From a virus: a DNA stretch of 37,163 bases. Location of the stretch: positions 1 through 37,163 of the IMG/VR virus record IMGVR_UViG_3300032053_005429; one strand, written 5' to 3'. How positions within the stretch are numbered: position 1 is the first letter of the stretch; every line of letters begins with the position of its first letter. Below, one piece after another: positions 32,066 through 37,163 of the stretch. The position numbers were made by a program, and so were the translations under genes. Below the pieces are notes generated by a model, which was not told the DNA's origin, did not search any database, and saw only the letters and a program-made list of their open reading frames with translations.

Positions 32066-32540
32066 CGAAGTGTTGGAAGTTGACGAGGGTGGGAGGGTAC
32101 ATGCTGCTGGCCCTGATTCCCGCTACACCAACCAGGATCCCGTCGAGGATGAAATGTGCCGGGAGGAAGAGCCGGTCATACGGCAGCCTTGGCCCCCAGC
32201 GGGGTGTTGCACTCAGTACACCTTGGAGCCGGTCATCCGTCGTGCCCTCGCCGAGTGCTTGAAGGCGAAGTTCATATCTGCCGAAGTGAACTTTCATAAC
32301 ATACCAGAACCTGGAGAGGTTCTGGTACGTTCGGCGCGTGTCGTGATCGATGAGCGCCAAGTGGCCGCTCATATCTCAGCAACGGTCATCGGGGAGCTGT
32401 ACGAATTGGAGATGGTCCGTAAGCTGGGACCTCTCTGCCGTGCGCTCAACCAGTTGCTGGGCGACTTCCACATGCTCGACGAAGTCGCAGCGGACTTTTC
32501 CAGGGTCCAAACGATGCGTATCGAAATCCCACCAGGGTAA
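32037..32540 (+). CDS. Hypothetical protein carrying an intragenic hairpin
   Basis: This 167-residue protein starts at ATG 32037, supported by AGGAGG at 32024-32029; an in-frame ATG at 32004 is less well placed. The first 60 residues are acidic and Pro-rich, probably disordered. The C-terminal 110 residues are a compact alpha/beta unit (LAECLKAKFISAEVNFHNI, GEVLVRSARVVIDERQVAAH, ELEMVRKLGPLCRALNQLLG). I do not recognise a family. Positions 32302-32327 hold an 11-bp perfect hairpin inside the coding region. Confidence 0.5.
   Translation: MPEPNQQPPDEVLEVDEGGRVHAAGPDSRYTNQDPVEDEMCREEEPVIRQPWPPAGCCTQYTLEPVIRRALAECLKAKFISAEVNFHNIPEPGEVLVRSARVVIDERQVAAHISATVIGELYELEMVRKLGPLCRALNQLLGDFHMLDEVAADFSRVQTMRIEIPPG
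32302..32327 (+). other. Perfect 11-bp hairpin inside a coding gene
   Basis: TACCAGAACCT (32302-32312) and AGGTTCTGGTA (32317-32327) are exact reverse complements around a GGAG tetraloop. No T-run follows. It could be a regulatory RNA hairpin or a protein-binding palindrome; the role is not known. Confidence 0.5.
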
Positions 32541-32567
32541 CATCAGAAGACAGACAAGGAGACAATC

Positions 32568-32711
32568 GTGGAATACAAAAGTAAGCCGACGCAGTGGTTC
32601 GAAGACGAAGCAATCCATACCGCCTACAAGGAAGAAGCCAGTGCTCTCAAGGCCAAGTACCGCGCCATGTTCCAAAAGAAGCATGGCAAGCCTTCCAAGT
32701 CCAAGAAGTAA
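32568..32711 (+). CDS. Short basic protein (47 residues)
   Basis: GTG at 32568 has AAGGAG 6 bases upstream, and the frame runs to TAA at 32709-32711. The translation is helical and charged (VEYKSKPTQWFEDEAIHTA, KEEASALKAKYRAMFQKK) with a basic Lys/Ser tail (HGKPSKSKK). It has no signal peptide. It is directly followed by a strong terminator, so it is the last gene of this transcript. The good ribosome site and gene-like composition support it as a real small gene; the function is unknown. Confidence 0.5.
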   Translation: MEYKSKPTQWFEDEAIHTAYKEEASALKAKYRAMFQKKHGKPSKSKK

Positions 32712-32716
32712 ACTTT

Positions 32717-32767
32717 TTGCTACCTCCGACGTTTGCTTTCAGCAGCCTCGCCGGAGGTAGCAATTTG
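32717..32767 (+). terminator. Strong intrinsic-type terminator, possibly bidirectional
   Basis: TTGCTACCTCCG (32717-32728) pairs perfectly with CGGAGGTAGCAA (32752-32763) over a 23-base loop, beginning 5 bases after the stop of the 47-residue gene and followed by TTTG. A T-run also precedes the left arm (CTTTTTGC), so on the opposite strand the same hairpin is followed by A-rich sequence. Confidence 0.7.
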
Positions 32768-32918
32768 TAACAGTGCGGCGCTATTCGGCGAATTGCTACA
32801 GTTCGATGCAATATGCAGTAATTCGGCCGGACTGTTACAAGCCGTAGCTATTACCAGTAATTCGATGTAAGCCATTCTAGTCTATAAAAGGCGGCGAGCG
32901 TAGCGAGCCGTTGTAACA
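32765..32918. repeat. Repeat-rich intergenic region, candidate origin/control region
   Basis: Within 154 bases: TTGTAACAGT (32765-32774) and its exact complement ACTGTTACAA (32831-32840); TTGTAACA again at 32911-32918; CAGTAATTCG twice (32816-32825, 32855-32864); TTCGATG twice (32802, 32861); ATTCGGC twice (32783, 32821); and a CGGCGAGCGTAGCGAGCCG hairpin with GA mismatches (32892-32910). The region lies in the longest non-coding gap, between a strong terminator and the gene at 32957 in the replication module. These iteron-like sites fit an origin or regulator-binding region. Confidence 0.5.
32861..32888 (+). promoter_or_regulatory. Possible promoter for the downstream replication genes
   Basis: TATAAA at 32883-32888 could be a -10 hexamer; the only fitting -35 is the weak TTCGAT (32861-32866) with 16-base spacing. 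It is located after the strong terminator and before the replication genes, where a promoter is needed. Confidence 0.3.
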
Positions 32919-32956
32919 TATTGCAAGTAGTCGAAAGCTCGGCGTCGGAGATTTTG

Positions 32957-33649
32957 ATGAACCGCTTCCCCCGGCTGAGGATCAATCAGGAGATACGTCT
33001 CAACGAGCGCATCCTCCTAGCAACGTATAACTCCTTGGTCCGCCGAAGAGCTTCAGTAAGCAACCGTTGGGCTAGAACCAAGTATGACGTCTGCAAGATG
33101 GGACAATGGAAGAAAACCGCTCCTACCCATTTCCTGGTTCTTGCATCCCTGTTATCCAGAGAGGGTATAGACCCCGCCCTCTTCTTGAAAGTGCTATCCC
33201 AGTATGGCAAGTTCCGGCATTCCAAGTATCTGCCTCCCCCCAAGTGGCTTCTAACCGAAGATGCCCTTGAGAAATACCGTTGGCTGCTGTACCGAGATAG
33301 AGAGACGTATCCAGTGAAGAAGGACTGGAAGTCATATCTCAATGGCAAGCCATCAGAGGGGACTGCTCTCAATGAAGCTGTGCTGTCATCCATACGGCAA
33401 TCAGCTTCTATCGTCGAGGGTACTATCAAGACGTTCCAGGTGAAACTCCTGTCAGCGGTATTCGCCCACCTAGACCACCTCAGTCCTTGGTATCTGGCAG
33501 TCTGCCCCATGTTCCTTCACAGGATGGGCACTGTGTCGCTGCTCCGTAGGAAGACAGCCATGGTGATCATGCGCTGCATCGATGCTCTTCTAAAACGGCC
33601 ACGGCTTTTGAAGCTCGCTGTCGAGACGTATTGTAAGAGTAGGAGGTAG
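32957..33649 (+). CDS. Hypothetical replication-module protein starting with an RFPR motif
   Basis: This 230-residue basic protein starts at ATG 32957 with GGAG 6 bases upstream; the in-frame TTG at 32921 is less likely. The N-terminus reads MNRFPRLRINQ, so RFPR is at residues 3-6. The rest is helical with many Arg/Lys and Trp (TKYDVCKMGQWKKTAPTHF, KKDWKSYLNGKPSEGTAL, SPWYLAVCPMFLHRMGTV, RLLKLAVETYCKSRR). I recognise no domain. It follows the repeat-rich region and precedes a membrane protein and DnaB-like helicase, so a DNA-related function is suggested by context only. Confidence 0.55.
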   Translation: MNRFPRLRINQEIRLNERILLATYNSLVRRRASVSNRWARTKYDVCKMGQWKKTAPTHFLVLASLLSREGIDPALFLKVLSQYGKFRHSKYLPPPKWLLTEDALEKYRWLLYRDRETYPVKKDWKSYLNGKPSEGTALNEAVLSSIRQSASIVEGTIKTFQVKLLSAVFAHLDHLSPWYLAVCPMFLHRMGTVSLLRRKTAMVIMRCIDALLKRPRLLKLAVETYCKSRR

Positions 33650-33651
33650 TC

Positions 33652-33846
33652 ATGCTCCCGTATCTGGTGTTCGTGGCTGTAGTCTTGTATCTGATGTTTG
33701 GCTATTCAACGCTGCCGAAGTTTCAGCGGGCAGCAAAGGCTAACAGCGAGAAGCCCTTCAACTTCGTAGAGCGTTGCTGTCTAGTTGCTGTTTGGCCTCT
33801 GTTCCTGTTCATCGTCTTGGTAGAGAGGGGCTCCCCTCGTGGATGA
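33652..33846 (+). CDS. Small two-helix membrane protein
   Basis: This 64-residue protein has AGGAGGTAGTC before the ATG at 33652. The N-terminal segment LPYLVFVAVVLYLMFGYS and the C-terminal LVAVWPLFLFIVLVE are both membrane-spanning length, joined by a basic loop (KFQRAAKANSEKPF). It lies between two replication genes and overlaps the helicase start by 8 bases. Function is not recognised; small membrane proteins of this kind may anchor complexes or affect the host. Confidence 0.5.
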   Translation: MLPYLVFVAVVLYLMFGYSTLPKFQRAAKANSEKPFNFVERCCLVAVWPLFLFIVLVERGSPRG

Positions 33847-35233
33847 GACTTACCGTCAGTGGAGCCAAGCCTTTCAGCGGAGAGCCTTGGCATTGTTGAT
33901 TAGAGAACCTGCCAGTGTCTACCACATCGTAGAGCCAGAGTATTTCACAGACCCAATACTGTTGGATATAGCCCGGACGGTCAAGACCGTCTACGAGAAG
34001 CATGATGTCCATGAGGTACGGATAAGCCGTGCCACGCTTTGGATGTTGCTCAAATCGTCGCTTGGGAAAAGCAAGCAAGGCTTATATTCTGCATACCGCA
34101 TCACCCTACGGAAGCTGTACCAGGATAGCATCAGGGACAAAGATATCGTCGTTGACCAGGTGCTACAGTTTGCAAGATCCCGGCGCTACCATGATGCTCT
34201 AATAGCTGCTGAGCAGGACGTATCTGTTGGCAGGTACGACGCTGTCCACCAGCGTATTGACGGCTTGAAAGGCTTCGGTAAGGACAACGACCTTGGTATC
34301 CAATACTGGGGTGACATAGGAAGCCGGGACAGGTATAGAGACGACAGGAGCGGGATAGTTCCGACGCTATATTTCCCTCGTCTGGACAAGATGATGGGTG
34401 GTGGCCCTGGAGCCGGAGAGCTTGTTGTAGTCCTTGGTGTCGGCAAAGTGGGCAAGACAACCCTCCTAGGCCGTGTCGCAACGGGAGCATTGTGGAAGGC
34501 TAAGAACGTGGCGATCGCCAGTGGTGAACTGTCGGCCAGGAAATACCGCAAGAGGATAGATGTCGCTATCACTGGCATCCAGCCAGAGACGTGGATGCGT
34601 CCTTGGAAGATGAGACACGGAACAAGGTTGCGTTGGTTGGACCGTGTCCAGAAAGACCTTCGTGGACTCCATCGCCAGATGAAAGGTGAGCTATACATAA
34701 AGCAGTTCCCAACCGGGAAAGGCACGCCTGCGGCGATTGAGGTTTGGCTGGACCAGCTTGCCGAGGCTGGTACCAAGATTGATATCCTGGTCGTAGACTA
34801 CCTGTTCACTTTCTCTCCGAACATACGAACGAAGGAGCGGCGCATAAACATCGGTCAGCTTGCTGTAGAGCTTCGTGGCATCGCGGTGGAGCGTGGGATC
34901 CCGGTGTGGACAGCAAGCCAGGGCAACCGTGCCGCGTTGACCAAGAAGCGTCTCTACCCACAGGATCTGGCTGAAGACATCTCTATATTCTGGACACTGG
35001 ACTTTCTGTTGGCTCTCTGTCAAAGCAAGGACGAGGCCGAGATGGATCCCCCACGTGGAAGGTTATATCTTACCTCGGCCCGCGACGTCGGCCACGGCGG
35101 CGTTGTCCAGGTGACCATGGATCAGACTCGCTATCGTATCACAGAAGAGGGCGTCGTGGAGGAAAGGCGGGAAGAGCCGAAGAAGGAGCGGTACGGAAGA
35201 CGCCCTGAAAAGTGGAACGTCCCTGAGGACTGA
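33839..35233 (+). CDS. DnaB-like replicative helicase
   Basis: This 464-residue protein starts at GTG 33839 with GAGAGGGG upstream. It has an N-terminal helical domain (RALALLIREPASVYHIV) like DnaB-N, a linker and a RecA-type core: LYFPRLDKMMGGGPGAGELV (the usual G-L-x-x-L-D-x-x-x-G-G-x-x-x-G-E-L entry), Walker A GVGKVGKT (200-207), Walker B ILVVDY, and TASQGNR. The C-terminal tail (EERREEPKKERYGRR) is charged. It would unwind DNA at the fork with the primase encoded downstream. It is located after the possible origin and in front of the adenine methyltransferase. Confidence 0.85.
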   Translation: MDETYRQWSQAFQRRALALLIREPASVYHIVEPEYFTDPILLDIARTVKTVYEKHDVHEVRISRATLWMLLKSSLGKSKQGLYSAYRITLRKLYQDSIRDKDIVVDQVLQFARSRRYHDALIAAEQDVSVGRYDAVHQRIDGLKGFGKDNDLGIQYWGDIGSRDRYRDDRSGIVPTLYFPRLDKMMGGGPGAGELVVVLGVGKVGKTTLLGRVATGALWKAKNVAIASGELSARKYRKRIDVAITGIQPETWMRPWKMRHGTRLRWLDRVQKDLRGLHRQMKGELYIKQFPTGKGTPAAIEVWLDQLAEAGTKIDILVVDYLFTFSPNIRTKERRINIGQLAVELRGIAVERGIPVWTASQGNRAALTKKRLYPQDLAEDISIFWTLDFLLALCQSKDEAEMDPPRGRLYLTSARDVGHGGVVQVTMDQTRYRITEEGVVEERREEPKKERYGRRPEKWNVPED

Positions 35234-35237
35234 GTTG

Positions 35238-36116
35238 ATGTCGAGGCATATATTGGCGTTTTCGTATTTCGGTGGTAAGTACTCCCACCTCAGGTGGCTT
35301 CTGCCGCTTCTGCCTGAGACTTTGAGCTACTGTGAGCCATTCGGTGGCTCAGCATCTGTTCTAATAAACCGCAAACCTTCGGAACTGGAAACATACAATG
35401 ACCTAGACAGCAATGTCACCACGTTCTTTCGCGTGCTTCGAGATATGCCTCACTCACTGGTACGTAGCCTCGCCTTGACGCCGTTTTCGCGTCAGGAGTA
35501 CCGGGAGGCTATTGCTTGTGACGACGACGGTAGTGTTGTTTCCGACTTGGAGAAGGCGCGTAGATTCTATATCCGGGTGCAGCAAGGGTTCTCCGGGATT
35601 CCGGGCCGTAGGTGTGAGAGCTCCTGGCGTGCAAATCCAAGGCATCGAGTTTCGTTTCTGTCTGGGCACTCGCACCTTGCGCGTGCTGTTACGTTCCAGA
35701 ATGCCATTGCAAGATTGCAGGATATCGCTGAGCGGCTGATAACAGTCAGTATAGAAAATCGTGGCTATAAGCAAGTCATCCAGACGTACGACCAGCCATA
35801 CACACTTTTCTATTGTGACCCGCCGTACCCAGGCCGGACCGATAATCGTAATTATCTACATAAGTTCACACATAGTGACACGTTTGAGCTAGTAGAAATG
35901 CTGAATCAGATCCAAGGCTTGGCTGCTGTCAGTGGGTACAGGGACGAAACGGTAGACGAGATATTCAAAGGGTGGAATAGATACGAGCACGCCCCTCGCA
36001 GGATCACCGCTACCCCATCGCGGCCTTTTCGGACTGAGTGCTTGTGGACAAATTACAAGTTCCGATTTCCTAGAGTGCCGCTGTCTCCAAGATTCCGCTT
36101 ATTTCCTAGGGAGTGA
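35238..36116 (+). CDS. D12-class (Dam-like) adenine-N6 DNA methyltransferase
   Basis: This 292-residue enzyme belongs to the D12/Dam family: FGGK (11-14), CEPFGGSASVLINRKPSE, NDLDSNVTTFFRVLRD, and the catalytic motif IV DPPY (194-197, in FYCDPPYPG). The N-terminal YFGGK and the order of motifs (X-I-IV) fit the alpha group. The C-terminal end is unusual: FRFPRVPLSPRFRLFPRE, with RFPR at 276-279 and RLFPR at 287-291. Target site is unknown. The ATG at 35238 is 4 bases after the helicase stop. Such enzymes in phages protect DNA from host restriction or mark it; here it lies in the replication operon. Confidence 0.85.
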   Translation: MSRHILAFSYFGGKYSHLRWLLPLLPETLSYCEPFGGSASVLINRKPSELETYNDLDSNVTTFFRVLRDMPHSLVRSLALTPFSRQEYREAIACDDDGSVVSDLEKARRFYIRVQQGFSGIPGRRCESSWRANPRHRVSFLSGHSHLARAVTFQNAIARLQDIAERLITVSIENRGYKQVIQTYDQPYTLFYCDPPYPGRTDNRNYLHKFTHSDTFELVEMLNQIQGLAAVSGYRDETVDEIFKGWNRYEHAPRRITATPSRPFRTECLWTNYKFRFPRVPLSPRFRLFPRE

Positions 36117-36121
36117 CGGAC

Positions 36122-37033
36122 GTGCCTGACATACGCAGCCTGTTCGATCAGACTTGGGATACCCGCGAAGGCTTCAAGGCCACGTGTCCCCGGTGTGGCA
36201 AGAAGGGCAAGCTCTTTTTCAATTTGTCCAAAAATTGCGGCTGCTGTTTCGAGGCCAATTGCTCTTGGAACCCAAAGTGCGGTGGTGTCACAGCTCAGCA
36301 GTTGATGCGCTTTCTGGGCCGCTATGTTGATCTCGACCTGCCGCCAGTGGTTACCCTTCCTACTGCTGATGGTGCTGTCACTCTTCCTGAGGGGTACGTT
36401 CCCATTGTGGGTATAGAACCATCGGGCTTGCGAGAGGCACTGTTCGCATACCTGGAAAGCCGGGGCGTCAGTAGCAAGCTTGCGTCGAAGGTCGGCATCG
36501 GGTATTGCACCGAGGGTCCGCTGTGGGGCTACTTGATATTCCCGGTCTTGGAAGGTGGGGAGCTCGTGTACTGGCAGGCCCGGCGCTTCAAGAACCGCGA
36601 GCCGAAGTTCCGCAATCCCCCGCTCACAAAGAAAGCGGATTGGCTATACGTGCTGGGCGCATCGAAGCACCCGACGCACGCTGTCGTCGTGGAATCCATA
36701 TTCAACGCCTTGGCCCTCGGCATCCCAAGGTGTCGCTGGCTGGTCTGCGCCGCGCTGGGTAAAGCTGTGAGTGACGTTCAGCTCGTGAAGCTGATGGAGC
36801 ACCACAGCATCCAGGAAGTGACGCTCGCTCTGGACGATGATGCCTGGCGGGAGCAGGTGGGCATCGCGCGCCGGATGGCCGGGTATTTTCACGTGGTCCG
36901 CCTGGCCCGCGTTCCGAACGGCTGTGACGTTAGCGCTCTCGGCCGTGAGCGGGCGTGGCAGGCGATTTTTGCTGCGGACGTGTACCAGCCGGAGCGTCAC
37001 CTCGCGCTGCTTCACGACGGGTCTTCTTCGTGA
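36122..37033 (+). CDS. DNA primase (DnaG/T7-type, zinc ribbon plus Toprim)
   Basis: This 303-residue protein has a zinc-ribbon N-terminus (CPRCGKKGK then CGCCFEANC, Cys 22, 25, 39-42, 47) followed by a Toprim-like core: VVVESIFNALALG (Glu of the first Toprim motif), LALDDDAWREQ (Asp-Asp-Asp motif) and a final FHVVRLARVPNGCDVSA. The start is taken at GTG 36122 because AGGGAG lies 8 bases upstream; GTG 36113 overlaps the methyltransferase stop and is a second possibility. It would synthesise primers for the replicative helicase encoded 1 kb upstream. Confidence 0.8.
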   Translation: MPDIRSLFDQTWDTREGFKATCPRCGKKGKLFFNLSKNCGCCFEANCSWNPKCGGVTAQQLMRFLGRYVDLDLPPVVTLPTADGAVTLPEGYVPIVGIEPSGLREALFAYLESRGVSSKLASKVGIGYCTEGPLWGYLIFPVLEGGELVYWQARRFKNREPKFRNPPLTKKADWLYVLGASKHPTHAVVVESIFNALALGIPRCRWLVCAALGKAVSDVQLVKLMEHHSIQEVTLALDDDAWREQVGIARRMAGYFHVVRLARVPNGCDVSALGRERAWQAIFAADVYQPERHLALLHDGSSS

Positions 37034-37070
37034 TGCCGTTTTGTCCAATAGGCATAGGGTTTGGAGGTCC

Positions 37071-37086
37071 GTTACTACTCAGTAAC
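37071..37086 (+). promoter_or_regulatory. Palindrome, possible operator
   Basis: GTTACT-ACTC-AGTAAC is a perfect 6-bp inverted repeat with a tetraloop, 38 bases after the primase stop and 27 bases upstream of the -35 box of a likely promoter. No T-run follows, so an operator is more likely than a terminator. Confidence 0.3.
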
Positions 37087-37112
37087 CCCATGAAAATACC
37101 TCAAAATAATGC

Positions 37113-37141
37113 TTGCTTTTCGTTTTGGGCTGGGCGATAAT
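37113..37141 (+). promoter_or_regulatory. Sigma70-like promoter at window edge
   Basis: TTGCTT (37113-37118) and GATAAT (37136-37141) are separated by 17 bases. The predicted transcript would begin near 37148 and read to the right beyond the window. An ATG at 37148 would be almost leaderless, so the true downstream start may lie outside. Confidence 0.45.
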
Positions 37142-37163
37142 AGCAGTATGCCAGGTAGCCAAA

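Noticed and set aside
32882-32920. tRNA-like or structured RNA at the GGCGGCGAG hairpin
   Set aside because: There is no cloverleaf, anticodon stem or TPsiC-like arm; only a short hairpin with mismatches is present.
37090-37140. 16-codon ORF from ATG 37090
   Set aside because: It has no ribosome site and overlaps the likely promoter; it is probably not translated.

Overview
The window is a contiguous piece of a tailed double-stranded DNA phage genome (free virus or prophage; no bacterial housekeeping gene, integrase, tRNA or rRNA is visible). All convincing genes lie on the + strand, are tightly packed (TGATG/ATGA start-stop overlaps, Shine-Dalgarno sequences a few bases before starts) and follow the order of a siphovirus structural cassette followed by a replication cassette. 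A single tail-tube gene and no sheath gene point to a long non-contractile tail. A secreted Spy/CpxP-like periplasmic protein hints at a Gram-negative (diderm) host, but the sequence does not fix the host. Terminase, portal and an obvious endolysin are not in the window.

Layout. 1-1718: the end of a tail-fibre-like gene, a secreted LTXXQ (Spy-like) protein and a metallophosphatase-fold protein that has lost most of its metal ligands. 1728-8765: head module with three unknown genes, a prohead protease joined to an acidic/coiled-coil scaffold-like region, a putative decoration protein, the major capsid protein, a hairpin terminator and one unknown gene. 8887-11655: a three-gene sugar/methyl cassette (class I methyltransferase and two GT9 heptosyltransferase-like enzymes) between capsid and neck genes. 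11682-15139: virion proteins, including a 568-residue protein built of about 25 repeats of 19 residues. 15169-18642: head-tail connector and tail-completion genes with a DUF5675 gene among them. 18654-23173: tail tube, tail assembly chaperones G/GT with a programmed -1 frameshift at A AAA AAC (19654-19660), and tape measure. 23183-29647: tail tip and baseplate genes, including a 14-residue-repeat protein, a Thr-rich tail protein, a gp27-like hub and two small OB-like modules.

29648-37163: after a structured intergenic region comes the DNA-metabolism module: a SAP-domain protein with an RFPR-repeat tail, a UvsW-like SF2 helicase, small proteins, a terminator and a repeat-rich 245-bp intergenic region (candidate origin or control region), a DnaB-like helicase, a Dam-type adenine methyltransferase and a DnaG-type primase. 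A sigma70-like promoter sits at the right edge.

The points most worth following up are the frameshift in the tail chaperone, the pseudo-phosphatase, the 19-residue repeat protein, the RFPR peptide shared by three non-structural proteins, the GVKGMKWGV peptide shared by two virion-region proteins, and the repeat-rich region at 32712-32956. All family assignments come from reading motifs by eye; no database search was possible.
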